This document shows, piece by piece, positions 14,998-23,884 of a stretch of DNA of 64,000 nt (position 1 is the first letter of the stretch; the number at the start of each line of letters is the position of its first letter). The DNA comes from Hyphomicrobiales bacterium (GTDB lineage Bacteria > Pseudomonadota > Alphaproteobacteria > Rhizobiales > Methyloligellaceae). The position numbers and the translations under genes were made by a program. The notes under the pieces were generated by a model. It saw only the letters and a program-made list of their open reading frames with translations. It did not search any database and was not told the DNA's origin. Where the stretch lies: assembly GCA_021775555.1 (NCBI GenBank), contig JAJFHP010000028.1, forward strand, positions 1 through 64,000. The letters run 5' to 3'.

Positions 14998-16650
14998 ATG
15001 CGTCACGGCGGACAAATCCTGGTCGATCAATTGCGCGAAGAAGGATGCAATACCGCATTCTGCGTGCCCGGTGAAAGCTATCTTGCAGCGCTTGATGGAC
15101 TTCACGGCCAGAACGATATCAGGACCATTATCTGCCGCCAGGAAGGCGGCGCGGCCATTATGGCCGAAGCCCATGCCAAAATGACCGGGACACTTGGAGC
15201 CGCCTTCGTCACACGCGGACCCGGTGCATCAAATGCAAGCATCGGCGTTCATATTGCGCGTCAAGATTCAACCCCAATGATCCTGTTTGTCGGACAGGTC
15301 GGCCGCAGCATGCAGGATCGCGAAGCCTTTCAGGAGGTGGATTTTACAGCCATGTTCACGCCGCTGGCCAAATGGGCGGCCGAGATTCGCGATACCGACC
15401 GGATACCGGAATATGTCGCGCGTGCGGCTCACACAGCCATGTCTGGCCGCCCCGGTCCCGTCGTTCTGGCCTTGCCGGAGGATATGCTGAGTGCCGCAAG
15501 TGAAGCGCCACTGATCCCCCAAGCACCAATCGCTCATGCCCATCCAAGTGACACCGATATGGAAGCGGTGTCGCAAATGCTCATCAAGGCCAAGCGCCCA
15601 CTCATGATTATTGGCGGGCCGGGCTGGAGCAACGAGGTGCGCGAGCAGGTGACCGAGTTTGCCGAACGTATGGAGTTACCCGTTACAGCCGCCTTCCGGT
15701 ACCAAGACTATATCGACAACCGCCACCCGAACTATGCGGGTCATATGGGCATTGGCATCGACGCCAGTCTGGCCAAGCGCATTAAGGAAGCGGATGTGCT
15801 GCTTGTCATGGGCCCACGGCTTGGAGAGATGACCACTGGCGGCTATGCGCTGGTGAAGCCCCCTTTCCCCGAACAAAAAATAATTCACGTTCATCCGGGC
15901 GCGGAGGAGCTGAACAGCGTTTACCGCACCGAGGTTCCGGTTCTCTCCACCCTGGCGGGGTTTGCAGCGCGACTGGGGGATATCAGGGCTCCGGACAAAA
16001 TCGCGTGGAAAGGGTCTGCTGCCAAGGCCCATGCAGACTATCAAGCCTTTTGCGTTCCGGAAGAGACGCCCGGTGATGTAAAGATGGAGCAAATCGTCTC
16101 CCACATATCCAATGTGCTTCCAGATGATGCGATCGTCACGAATGGCGCGGGCAACTACACCGCATTCGTGCATCGTTATTACCGCTACCGGGGTTATCGC
16201 ACCGAGCTTGTGACCACCTCAGGCTCAATGGGATATGGCCTGCCCGCGGCAATTGCCGCAAAACTCGCCAACCCAACCCGTAAAGTTGTCTGCTTTGCTG
16301 GGGATGGCTGTTTCCTGATGAATGGCCAGGAGATGGCGACCGCCATGCAATATGATCTGCCTATCGTCACGATCGTTGTGAACAATGGCATGTATGGCAC
16401 CATCCGGATGCACCAGGAGCGCGAATATCCGGATCGCATTTCCGGAACAGAATTACAGAACCCTGATTTTGCAGCCCTCGCACGCAGCTATGGTGCGAAT
16501 GGGGAAGTGATTGAAAAAACGGAAGATTTCGCCGCTGCCTTTGACAGGGCAATCAATGCAGACAGTCCCTCCCTCATCGAACTCAAAGTTGATCCTGAAG
16601 CCAGCACACCACGAATGACTTTGAGCCAGATCAGAAATAGCTCGACCTGA
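14998..16650 (+). CDS. Thiamine-pyrophosphate-dependent enzyme of the acetolactate synthase / pyruvate decarboxylase family
   Basis: This 550-residue protein has three domains: an N-terminal PYR domain with the TPP-activating Glu in CRQEGGAAIMAEAHAKMTG, a central FAD/DHS-like domain, and a C-terminal PP domain with GDGCFLMNGQEM and the closing NN that bind Mg-TPP. Overall it resembles IlvB-like proteins lacking a small-subunit partner, but no regulatory subunit gene follows. The reaction may be acetolactate formation or decarboxylation or ligation of another 2-oxoacid. Sulfoacetaldehyde acetyltransferase was considered because of soeABC, but nothing in the sequence singles it out. The ATG at 14998 was chosen over one 21 bases upstream on RBS grounds. 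Confidence 0.82.
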   Translation: MRHGGQILVDQLREEGCNTAFCVPGESYLAALDGLHGQNDIRTIICRQEGGAAIMAEAHAKMTGTLGAAFVTRGPGASNASIGVHIARQDSTPMILFVGQVGRSMQDREAFQEVDFTAMFTPLAKWAAEIRDTDRIPEYVARAAHTAMSGRPGPVVLALPEDMLSAASEAPLIPQAPIAHAHPSDTDMEAVSQMLIKAKRPLMIIGGPGWSNEVREQVTEFAERMELPVTAAFRYQDYIDNRHPNYAGHMGIGIDASLAKRIKEADVLLVMGPRLGEMTTGGYALVKPPFPEQKIIHVHPGAEELNSVYRTEVPVLSTLAGFAARLGDIRAPDKIAWKGSAAKAHADYQAFCVPEETPGDVKMEQIVSHISNVLPDDAIVTNGAGNYTAFVHRYYRYRGYRTELVTTSGSMGYGLPAAIAAKLANPTRKVVCFAGDGCFLMNGQEMATAMQYDLPIVTIVVNNGMYGTIRMHQEREYPDRISGTELQNPDFAALARSYGANGEVIEKTEDFAAAFDRAINADSPSLIELKVDPEASTPRMTLSQIRNSST

Positions 16651-16717
16651 ATTTTAATAAATTTTTACCGCTGGCCCAAGGAATCGCATTTTTCACACGT
16701 CATAGTGTCAAAGACCC

Positions 16718-17254
16718 ATGACTGATGATGATCGTGAACTGGCAAGACAGGCATGCGCGGGTGACCGTGTGGCGTTCCAGCAACTACTGGAGCGGCACTA
16801 TGATACCGCCTACAGATATGCCTTCCACTTCACGCTTAACGCAGAAGACGCGGAGGACATTGCCCAGGATGTCTGCCTCGGTTTAGCTCAAAAACTCCGG
16901 TCATTTCGCGGAAAAAGCCGGTTCACCACATGGCTCTATTCAGTGGTCATCAACGCTTGCCGCGACCATTTGAGAAAACAGAAATCGAGTCTGAAATTGC
17001 AGGCAAACTTTGCGGTCTTTCGTGAACAGGACGCTGCCGACCAGCGCCATGATGTTGAAAGGCTCGATTGGCTAAACGAGGCGGTTGCGTCGCTTGAGCC
17101 AAAATTGCGGGAAACGGCGATTCTCGTTCTGGGAGAAGATTTAAGTCACTCGGAAGCCGCCGGTGCACTCGGCTGCGCAGAAAGCACCGTGTCGTGGCGC
17201 ATGCATGAGGTACGCAAGAAACTGAAGACCATGGTGGAAACCATCGATGACTGA
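16718..17254 (+). CDS. ECF-type RNA polymerase sigma factor
   Basis: This 178-residue sigma factor has region 2 (FQQLLERHYDTAYRYAFHFT, then AEDAEDIAQDVCLGLAQKL, and FTTWLYSVVINACRDHLRK). It also has a region 4 helix-turn-helix (LSHSEAAGALGCAESTVSWRMHEVRKKL). Region 3 is absent, as in the ECF group. The stop overlaps the start of the VWA-protein gene by 8 bases, so the pair is translationally coupled. By ECF logic that partner may regulate this sigma factor. Confidence 0.92.
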   Translation: MTDDDRELARQACAGDRVAFQQLLERHYDTAYRYAFHFTLNAEDAEDIAQDVCLGLAQKLRSFRGKSRFTTWLYSVVINACRDHLRKQKSSLKLQANFAVFREQDAADQRHDVERLDWLNEAVASLEPKLRETAILVLGEDLSHSEAAGALGCAESTVSWRMHEVRKKLKTMVETIDD

Positions 17255-19391
17255 CGACATTAAAAAGCTTAAGGCTGCATTCAAACAGCAGCCTCACATC
17301 AGCCCTCGCAAGGCCGCGAAGAAAGTCGCGATTGAGCAGGCCATGGCGGCCTTTGATGAAAAAAATCTGCGCGGGCACCAAGGAACCGGGCTGGGAACAC
17401 GTCTCAAGGACACAGCAATTGCTGCTTATGAAACCTTGATCGGGAGACGACCCATGAGACTAAACCCTGCATTAGTAGGTGGTGCCAGCCTGAGCGTCAT
17501 GCTGGTTGCCGCCTTGAGCGCTAGCTATATCCAGACACGCGACTGGAACGATCCGTTTGATTCAAAACAGCCCGTTGTTCCTAAAATTTCCAAAGATAAT
17601 CTGATCGATGGAGTTTCAGGGCAAAAACCATCCAGCAAGGCAAAAGATCAATCTGAAGTTGCCACCCTTAAGCGTGAACTCGATGACGATGCACGACAAG
17701 CTGCTCTGCCCGCGCCTGTTGCTGAATTGCAAACCCAGCCCCAACCAACGGCTCCTGTCGCTGCTCCACAGGTGTCTATTGGCGCGCCTGCGCAAAATTT
17801 AGCCCGGAAGCAAAAAAAGATGAGCCGTGGTGCCGGCCACAGGTCTGAAAGCCGGGTTCGTACACTCAAAATCCGTCCAGATGGAACCGTTGTTGCGAGA
17901 GCACCTGTTTTCCCGGACAGCCCACCCCCTGGAACTTACGTGGACCAGGGCCGCGACCAGTTTGAAACTGTTGCACCTAACCCGGTGAAACTGACGAGTG
18001 AAACTCCGGTTTCAACCTTTTCGATCGATGTTGATACGGCGTCCTATTCCTTCATGCGCTCTTCACTGAACAGAAATGTCCTGCCTCAGAAAAACGCCGT
18101 GCGGGTCGAGGAACTTATCAACTATTTCCCCTACGACTATGCCAAGCCGGACAGCAAATCCGTTCCTTTCAAAGCGAATGTGTCGGTATACCCCTCCCCT
18201 TGGAATGCAGACCGGAAACTCATGCATATCGGCATCGCCGGGTTTGACGTCAAAGAAACAGAGAAACCACATTCCAACCTGGTGTTCCTGCTCGACACTT
18301 CGGGTTCCATGAACGCCCCCAACAAGCTTCCATTGGTCGTAAACTCGATGAAGCTGTTGCTGGAGACCCTTCGACCGGACGATACGGTGGCCATCGTCAC
18401 TTATGCGGGCAATGCTGGAACGGCGCTTGAACCAACGCAGGTCAAGGACAAGACAAAAATCCTCGCAGCCCTCAACAAGTTGAACTCACGCGGCTCCACT
18501 GCCGGCGCGGAAGGAATTCGACAGGCATATGAGCTGGCCCAGCAGAGCTTCAGGAAAGACGGCGTGAACCGGGTCATCCTCGCAACTGACGGTGACTTCA
18601 ATGTGGGGATCACCGACCGCAATGAACTCAAAAGCTTTGTTGAGCGCAAACGCAAAACCGGCGTTTTCCTCTCCGTGCTGGGATTTGGCCGAGGCAATTA
18701 TAACGACGCCCTGATGCAGACACTTGCCCAAAACGGCAACGGCAACGCCGCCTATATCGACACGCTGAACGAAGCCAGGAAAGTCCTGGTCGAGGAAGCA
18801 AGCTCTACACTGTTCCCTATCGCCAAGGATGTGAAAATTCAGGTCGAGTTCAATCCGTACACGGTCTCTGAATACAGGCTCATTGGTTACGAAACACGGA
18901 TGTTGAAGCGTCAGGATTTCAACAATGACAAGGTGGATGCAGGTGATATCGGTGCCGGCCACAGGGTCACCGCGATTTACGAGATCACCCCAAAGGGAAG
19001 CAAGTCCCCGTCTGTCGATATGCTTCGCTACGGTACGTCGACAAAAAAAGTCACGACGGGGAAAACCGATGAATATGGCTTCCTGAAAATCCGCTACACA
19101 CTGCCAAGCGATACGAAAAGCAAACTGATCACCACGCCGGTGAATTCAGGATCTGAATTTGCGTCAATCAAAGCGGCTCCCGTTGAGGCCCGTTTCTCAA
19201 CTGCCGTCGCCGCCTTCGGTCAAATGCTCAAGGGCGGGCAATATACCGGCTCGTACAACTATGACGATGTGATTGCCCTTGCGCAGAGCTCCAAGGGTCA
19301 GGACGAGTTCGGTTACCGAGCTGAGTTCATCAACCTTGTCCGGCTGGCCAAATCAGCTCCGGCCATGGATACCCTGAAGACACCGCGTTGA
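17247..19391 (+). CDS. Membrane-anchored VWA-domain protein (YfbK/DUF3520 type) coupled to an ECF sigma factor
   Basis: This 714-residue protein has a charged N-terminal region of about 70 residues predicted to lie in the cytoplasm and one transmembrane segment (about 76-95). A Pro/Gln-rich linker follows, then a VWFA N-terminal region (TPVSTFSIDVDTASYSFMR) and a von Willebrand A domain with an intact MIDAS (DTSGS from residue 350, then T and D in later loops). A DUF3520-like end closes the protein. The topology, short cytosolic part plus single span plus large outside sensor, is what an anti-sigma factor would have. That role is inferred from the 8-base overlap with the sigma gene; no known anti-sigma fold is visible. 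Confidence 0.85.
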   Translation: MTDDIKKLKAAFKQQPHISPRKAAKKVAIEQAMAAFDEKNLRGHQGTGLGTRLKDTAIAAYETLIGRRPMRLNPALVGGASLSVMLVAALSASYIQTRDWNDPFDSKQPVVPKISKDNLIDGVSGQKPSSKAKDQSEVATLKRELDDDARQAALPAPVAELQTQPQPTAPVAAPQVSIGAPAQNLARKQKKMSRGAGHRSESRVRTLKIRPDGTVVARAPVFPDSPPPGTYVDQGRDQFETVAPNPVKLTSETPVSTFSIDVDTASYSFMRSSLNRNVLPQKNAVRVEELINYFPYDYAKPDSKSVPFKANVSVYPSPWNADRKLMHIGIAGFDVKETEKPHSNLVFLLDTSGSMNAPNKLPLVVNSMKLLLETLRPDDTVAIVTYAGNAGTALEPTQVKDKTKILAALNKLNSRGSTAGAEGIRQAYELAQQSFRKDGVNRVILATDGDFNVGITDRNELKSFVERKRKTGVFLSVLGFGRGNYNDALMQTLAQNGNGNAAYIDTLNEARKVLVEEASSTLFPIAKDVKIQVEFNPYTVSEYRLIGYETRMLKRQDFNNDKVDAGDIGAGHRVTAIYEITPKGSKSPSVDMLRYGTSTKKVTTGKTDEYGFLKIRYTLPSDTKSKLITTPVNSGSEFASIKAAPVEARFSTAVAAFGQMLKGGQYTGSYNYDDVIALAQSSKGQDEFGYRAEFINLVRLAKSAPAMDTLKTPR

Positions 19392-19417
19392 AAGCAAGCT
19401 GAGAAGGCTTATCTGCA

Positions 19418-19447
19418 CAGGTGACTTTGAAATCAGAAACTCACCTG
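19418..19447 (+). terminator. Possible stem-loop between the VWA gene and creA
   Basis: CAGGTGA (19418-19424) and TCACCTG (19441-19447) are perfect 7-base arms around a 16-base loop, 27 bases after the VWA stop. There is no T-run, so this could be a factor-dependent terminator, an mRNA end-stabilising hairpin, or an operator for creA. Confidence 0.3.
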
Positions 19448-19480
19448 CCGGCTTGAAATGCCGCGAAAGGACCAATTGAA

Positions 19481-19990
19481 ATGCTGCATTTTGCAATAAC
19501 CGGGATGCTGGCTTTACTTATGCTCAGCACACCAGCCTCCGCCGCAGATGAGCCGGATCTGATTTTCAAAAAAACCACCGTGTGGAAACTGCTTTCCCCG
19601 GACCACAAACTTGCCACCTACGCCATCGATGATCCTGTTGTCGATGGCGTAGCGTGCCATTTTACCATTCCTGAAAAAGGCGGATGGACCGGCTGGCTCG
19701 GTGTTGCCGAAGAGTTATCGGATGCTTCGCTGGCCTGCCGGCAGATCGGACCTGTAACATTCAAGAAGAAGTTCGAACAAGGAACTGAAGTCTACCGGGA
19801 CCGCCGCTCACTCTTTTTCAAAAAAGTACAGGTTGTTCGCGGTTGTGACGCCAAGCGCAATGTCCTGGTCTATCTCATCTATACTGACAAGCTGATCGAG
19901 GGCAGCCCGAAAAACTCAACCTCAACTGTTCCAATCATGCCCTGGGGCAATAGCCCCGGTCCCAAGTGCGGCGAATGGATGACCGAGTAG
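19481..19990 (+). CDS. creA: CreA family protein
   Basis: This 169-residue exported protein has a signal sequence (ITGMLALLMLSTPASAAD). The body shows the CreA pattern: a pair of Cys in VACHFT and SLACRQIGP, FKKVQVVRGCDAKRNVLVYLIYTDKLIEGSPKN, and the end VPIMPWG. The family is widespread in proteobacteria and its molecular role is unsettled. The gene stands alone, ending 10 bases before a convergent gene. Confidence 0.9.
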   Translation: MLHFAITGMLALLMLSTPASAADEPDLIFKKTTVWKLLSPDHKLATYAIDDPVVDGVACHFTIPEKGGWTGWLGVAEELSDASLACRQIGPVTFKKKFEQGTEVYRDRRSLFFKKVQVVRGCDAKRNVLVYLIYTDKLIEGSPKNSTSTVPIMPWGNSPGPKCGEWMTE

Positions 19991-20000
19991 CGCTTAAGCC

Positions 20001-20918
20001 CTACGCCGCTTTCAGCTCAAAGCCATATTGCTCGGACAATTCTGCAATACCCGCTTGTGCTTCTGCCGCATCGAGCGGCAGGAACGGCGGGCGCACATTT
20101 GTCCAGCCCGGGTCGTTCCGGTAATGCGCAACGATTGCCTTGAGCATCGGGATCATGGGCCGTGCCTGAACGGTCATGCGCAAGCTGGTGATTTCTTCCT
20201 GAAGCGCATCAGCCTGGTCGGTTTCCCAATTGTCATAGACATTGCGGATCATGCGCGCATTCACATTTCCGGTTGCCGTTATACACCCGGCTCCGCCATT
20301 GCGCATACCATCAAGGAGGAAGATTTCCGAGCCCGGGAAAATTGTGAACCCCGAATAGGCATCAAGCAGGGCCTTGGTGTTGTCCCAGTCACCAGAGGAG
20401 TCTTTCAGGCCAACGACCGTATCAGGATAAGCCTTGATAAGACGTCCGACCAACTCCACCGACAGGCCGACCTGGGCAACTGGTGGAATGTGATAGAGGT
20501 AGATTTTGAGACGATCATCACCAATCTGCTCGATCATCTCTGAATAATAGGCGAAGAGGCCATCGTCGTTGACGGCCTTGTAGTAAAAGGGCGGAAGCAC
20601 CATGACGCCGCCGCAGCCCCGCTCTACCGCGTGACGGCTAACCGTCACCGTATCGGACAGTGCACACAGCCCTGTGCCTGGCATCAGAATTTTTGGATCC
20701 ACCCCGCCATCGATCAGCGTGTCTAGCAAACCCATACGCTCCTCGAGACCCAGCGAGTTGGCTTCGCCGGTAGTACCGAAAGGGGCCAAACCCGTACAGC
20801 CATCCTCCAGCAGCCATTTGGCATGGGTCAGGAAACGCGCCGCATCAGGATTTCCATCCTCACCGAACGGGGTCAGAACCGGTGCAATGACGCCGTAAAA
20901 ATCATGGGTACCTGTCAT
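20001..20918 (-). CDS. DapA-family (dihydrodipicolinate synthase-like) aldolase
   Basis: This 305-residue TIM-barrel protein has the Schiff-base Lys in VGLKDSSGDW, the Tyr of the family in YLYHIPP, and the pyruvate-binding GTTGEANSL loop. The superfamily condenses or cleaves pyruvate with an aldehyde. Because true lysine-pathway DapA is normally elsewhere and slightly shorter, and the Tyr loop differs, this is more likely a catabolic 2-keto-3-deoxy-sugar or related aldolase. It is followed on the same strand by nothing and preceded by a GST gene 29 bases upstream, so the two may be co-transcribed. Confidence 0.85.
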   Translation of the reverse strand: MTGTHDFYGVIAPVLTPFGEDGNPDAARFLTHAKWLLEDGCTGLAPFGTTGEANSLGLEERMGLLDTLIDGGVDPKILMPGTGLCALSDTVTVSRHAVERGCGGVMVLPPFYYKAVNDDGLFAYYSEMIEQIGDDRLKIYLYHIPPVAQVGLSVELVGRLIKAYPDTVVGLKDSSGDWDNTKALLDAYSGFTIFPGSEIFLLDGMRNGGAGCITATGNVNARMIRNVYDNWETDQADALQEEITSLRMTVQARPMIPMLKAIVAHYRNDPGWTNVRPPFLPLDAAEAQAGIAELSEQYGFELKAA

Positions 20919-20947
20919 TGGATATGCCTTTTATTCTTGAGCTGATG

Positions 20948-21583
20948 TTACGGCTGCGGAATGCCATCGGGTTGATGAACCGGAATATGATACCCCTTTT
21001 CGACCGCCGGGCGAGCCGCAATTGCCTTGTACCAGCGCACGACATTTGGATATTCGTTTATATCTACCGTGTGCCATTCGAAGCGGGAAATCCAGGGCCA
21101 GGTCGCGATGTCTGCGATGGTATACTCGCCACCTGACATATATTCATTCACCTCAAGACGCTGGTCGAGAACGGTATAGAGCCGGTTGGCTTCCTCAAGA
21201 TAGCGTCTCTCCGCATATTCGCTGACACCCTTGTTATTCTTGATGAAGTGATGGGCCTGACCAATCATCGGACCAACACCGCCCATCTGCCACATCAGCC
21301 ATTCGACTGTGCGCCACTTGGCATCATGTTCCTGCGGCCAGAACTTTCCGGTCTTGTCGGCGAGATACATCAGGATAGCGCCGGACTCGAACAGCGAAAA
21401 TCCGTTGTCATTATCGACGATGGCCGGAATGCGGTTGTTTGGCGCAATCTCCAAAAAATCCGGCGCGAACTGCTCATCTTGAGAGATGTTGATTGTGTGG
21501 GTCTTATACTCGAGCCCGCACTCCTCCAGCATGATCGATACCTTGCGTCCATTCGGTGTCGACCATGTGTAAAAATCTATCAT
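20948..21583 (-). CDS. Glutathione S-transferase, YfcG/Nu-like
   Basis: This 211-residue protein has an N-terminal thioredoxin-fold domain (IDFYTWSTPNGRKVSIMLEE, cis-Pro in NNRIPAI, FESGAILMYLA) and a C-terminal helical domain (YTIADIATWPWI). The TWSTPNGRK start and MWQMGGVGPMIGQAHHF match the E. coli YfcG group of disulfide reductases. The ATG at 21583 has AGGAG upstream; a longer frame begins 39 bases earlier without an RBS. It is cytoplasmic and probably in an operon with the DapA-family gene. Confidence 0.88.
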   Translation of the reverse strand: MIDFYTWSTPNGRKVSIMLEECGLEYKTHTINISQDEQFAPDFLEIAPNNRIPAIVDNDNGFSLFESGAILMYLADKTGKFWPQEHDAKWRTVEWLMWQMGGVGPMIGQAHHFIKNNKGVSEYAERRYLEEANRLYTVLDQRLEVNEYMSGGEYTIADIATWPWISRFEWHTVDINEYPNVVRWYKAIAARPAVEKGYHIPVHQPDGIPQP

Positions 21584-21704
21584 TCTCAATTTCTCCTGCC
21601 CTTTGGATTTTGGCGCACACACTAGTCGTCAGATGCCCCGGACACAACGCAAGTTCACGTAATAAGAATTACACCTCAAAGCATGCTCACTATTCAGGCG
21701 CTTG

Positions 21705-22622
21705 TTACGAATTAAACCGCACGAGCCATATCCATGCCGACACGATCAACGGGCTGAGAACCGTGGAAACAAGCACAAGAGCTCCGGCCATCTCCGCCCC
21801 ACGCCTGTATTCGGTGCAGAAAATTGCCAGCAAAACACCCACCGGCGCTGCTGCTGCGACGACAAGGAGGTTTGTCAGTTGCGGCTCAATTCCCGTCATG
21901 AACAAAAAGCCCCAGGTCAGGGCGGGTGCAAGGAGCATCTTCATTCCAACCCCGAGCCACACCAACCCATGGGACAGGGAAAACCTCGTCTCGGCCAGTT
22001 GAGCACCGAGAGTGAACAGGGCAATGGAGATATAGGCTCCGGAAACCAGTTTAACCGGATATGAGATGAGCTGCGGTAGTTCAAATTCAAATCCCTTGAT
22101 GAGCAATCCCGCTGCCACCGATAAAATCAGGGGAGATGTCAAAAGCGCACGAATTGACTGTCCAACCCCGCTGTTCCTGCTACCCAGGGCCAAAACACAA
22201 AATGGGATTATCAGGATTGAATGGAGCGAGACGACCATGGTCTGGTGAAGCAAATAGTCGGGCGGAAAGGTCAACTGGGCCACCGGCATGCCGAAATTAC
22301 CGGTGTTGGCAAAAGCAACCGCAACCCCGATGACCGGCTGGAGGGTTTTCTCCACGCGCAACAGTGCAGCGATAGCCCAACCGATTGCCGTGAGGGCGAA
22401 AAACTGGATGATTGTAAACCATACCGTTGGCCAGACTTCACGTAGCGGCAATTCGGCAGTGGTCAGGAAATGAAACAGGGCGCAGGGAAGAATGACGTTC
22501 AGTAGCAGCTTGCTCAAGGTGCCTACATCAAGGACCAGCTTTTTCTGGATAAGCCACCCCAGCGCCATGAGGACAACGATCGGCAGCGTCACCGTCGTGA
22601 GAATTTCGATAAACAAGCTCAC
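21705..22622 (-). CDS. AEC family (auxin efflux carrier-like) transporter
   Basis: The product has about 305 residues and ten hydrophobic segments in two halves, with TLPIVVLMALGWLIQKK at the start and LSKLLLNVILPCALFHFL next, as in AEC/MdcF permeases. These carry malonate, malate or similar anions in bacteria. The frame is open further upstream, but the GTG at 22622 is preferred: AGGA lies 11 bases before it and the protein then starts right at the first transmembrane helix. The substrate is unknown. Confidence 0.8.
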   Translation of the reverse strand: MSLFIEILTTVTLPIVVLMALGWLIQKKLVLDVGTLSKLLLNVILPCALFHFLTTAELPLREVWPTVWFTIIQFFALTAIGWAIAALLRVEKTLQPVIGVAVAFANTGNFGMPVAQLTFPPDYLLHQTMVVSLHSILIIPFCVLALGSRNSGVGQSIRALLTSPLILSVAAGLLIKGFEFELPQLISYPVKLVSGAYISIALFTLGAQLAETRFSLSHGLVWLGVGMKMLLAPALTWGFLFMTGIEPQLTNLLVVAAAAPVGVLLAIFCTEYRRGAEMAGALVLVSTVLSPLIVSAWIWLVRFNS

Positions 22623-22846
22623 AAGTCTGGCTTTCCTGTACTGAGGGGAAATTGAGAGGGGAATGTGGGTGCTCAGATACCTTCGCCTAGACTGCGGCGG
22701 CGTGGCCGGCAAGGTTTAAGACAGTCGCACAACTGCTCCTCACGTCGATTTCCGTCCAGATGTTTCCCCGATAAAGACAAAGTTTCGACACAGGACTCAG
22801 CGCATAAGGCGTTCTGGGGTGATGAAGAATCAGAACGGGTAAACCC

Positions 22847-23056
22847 ATGCCGGATTATGCAGATCTACTGGACTTCCTAGCCAACAATCCTCCACAGCTG
22901 GAAAGCGAACGCCAGCTCCATGCCTCGCTGCTTGAGTTGATGGCGCAGTGCCTGAGGACCGAACAGGCCCCCTGTGAACAAACTGTGGACAACAACACGG
23001 AGCCGCTCAGCGAGCGGATCGCCGAAAGCCACATTCAATGGGTGCATTTTAACTAG
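22847..23056 (+). CDS. Doubtful small ORF, 69 aa, acidic
   Basis: The frame encodes an acidic, Glu/Leu/Gln-rich peptide (LLDFLANNPPQLESERQLHA and on) with helical character. It has no clear RBS. No family is recognised. It fills part of the 566-base stretch between the AEC carrier start and the oxygenase start, which otherwise shows no gene. Amino-acid composition looks protein-like, hence listed, but it may be chance. Confidence 0.3.
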   Translation: MPDYADLLDFLANNPPQLESERQLHASLLELMAQCLRTEQAPCEQTVDNNTEPLSERIAESHIQWVHFN

Positions 23057-23188
23057 GCCCGAAGCCAAAACTGTTTCTGCAAGAAACGATTGAGAAGACC
23101 TGCGACAGCGGGTCAATTGCGCTCTCTCTTGTGCTGGTGCTACACAACGCGCTCGCAACCGCTCGAAATGAGCGAGGAGAGTATTTTG

Positions 23189-23851
23189 ATGGTCAGCACA
23201 GCTGAAGATGTCGTAGGCACTCTGCTCAACAGCTTTGAGCAATCAGAACAGAACGAAATCCCCTACCGCCACTGGTTCATCTCCGGCTGTCTGCCCGAAG
23301 ATACCGTGGACGACATTCTCGGCCTGCCCTTTGAAGCTCCCGATCTGGAAGGCGTGTCCGGCAAGCGCGAATTGCATAACGCCACCCGGACCTATTTCGA
23401 TCTCCCGAACCGCGAGAAATATCCCTTTTGCGATGCCTTTTCGCAAGCCTTTCAGGACACGCGGGTCACAAAAGAGGTTGAACGCAAATTCGGAACCAAT
23501 CTGGATGGCACCTACCTACGCATTGAATATGCACAGGACACCGGTGGGTTCTGGCTGGAGCCTCATTCCGATCTCGGCGTGAAAAACTTCACCATGCTGC
23601 TCTATATGTCGAAGGATGCCGCCCACAAGGACCTTGGGACCGACATCTATAACGGCGATAAGAAGCATGTCGCCCGCTCACCATTTGAGCCCAATGGAGC
23701 ACTGGTGTTCGTTCCGGCCGATAACACCTTCCACGGCTTTGAATCGCGCTCAATCGAGGGTGTCCGCAAATCGATCATCATCAATTACGTGACCGATGAA
23801 TGGCGCGCACGCGAACAGCTGGCCTTCCCCGACGCCCCAATAAACTCCTGA
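23189..23851 (+). CDS. 2-oxoglutarate/Fe(II)-dependent oxygenase-like protein
   Basis: The ATG at 23189 has GAGGAG nine bases upstream and gives 220 residues. The iron site is visible as H126-x-D128 in EPHSDLG with distal His182 in NTFHGFES, and the 2-oxoglutarate-binding Arg is probably Arg193 in GVRKSIIINY. The spacing fits a double-stranded beta-helix of the prolyl-hydroxylase type. The substrate is unknown. It converges with the cyclopropane synthase gene, with 33 bases between the stops. Confidence 0.8.
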   Translation: MVSTAEDVVGTLLNSFEQSEQNEIPYRHWFISGCLPEDTVDDILGLPFEAPDLEGVSGKRELHNATRTYFDLPNREKYPFCDAFSQAFQDTRVTKEVERKFGTNLDGTYLRIEYAQDTGGFWLEPHSDLGVKNFTMLLYMSKDAAHKDLGTDIYNGDKKHVARSPFEPNGALVFVPADNTFHGFESRSIEGVRKSIIINYVTDEWRAREQLAFPDAPINS

Positions 23852-23884
23852 AAATAATGTTTATGGCAGTCTGCTCTAGCGGCT

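Noticed and set aside
14998-16650. Sulfoacetaldehyde acetyltransferase (Xsc)
   Set aside because: Tempting next to soeABC, but the protein is shorter than Xsc and shows only general acetolactate-synthase-family motifs; no phosphate acetyltransferase gene follows.
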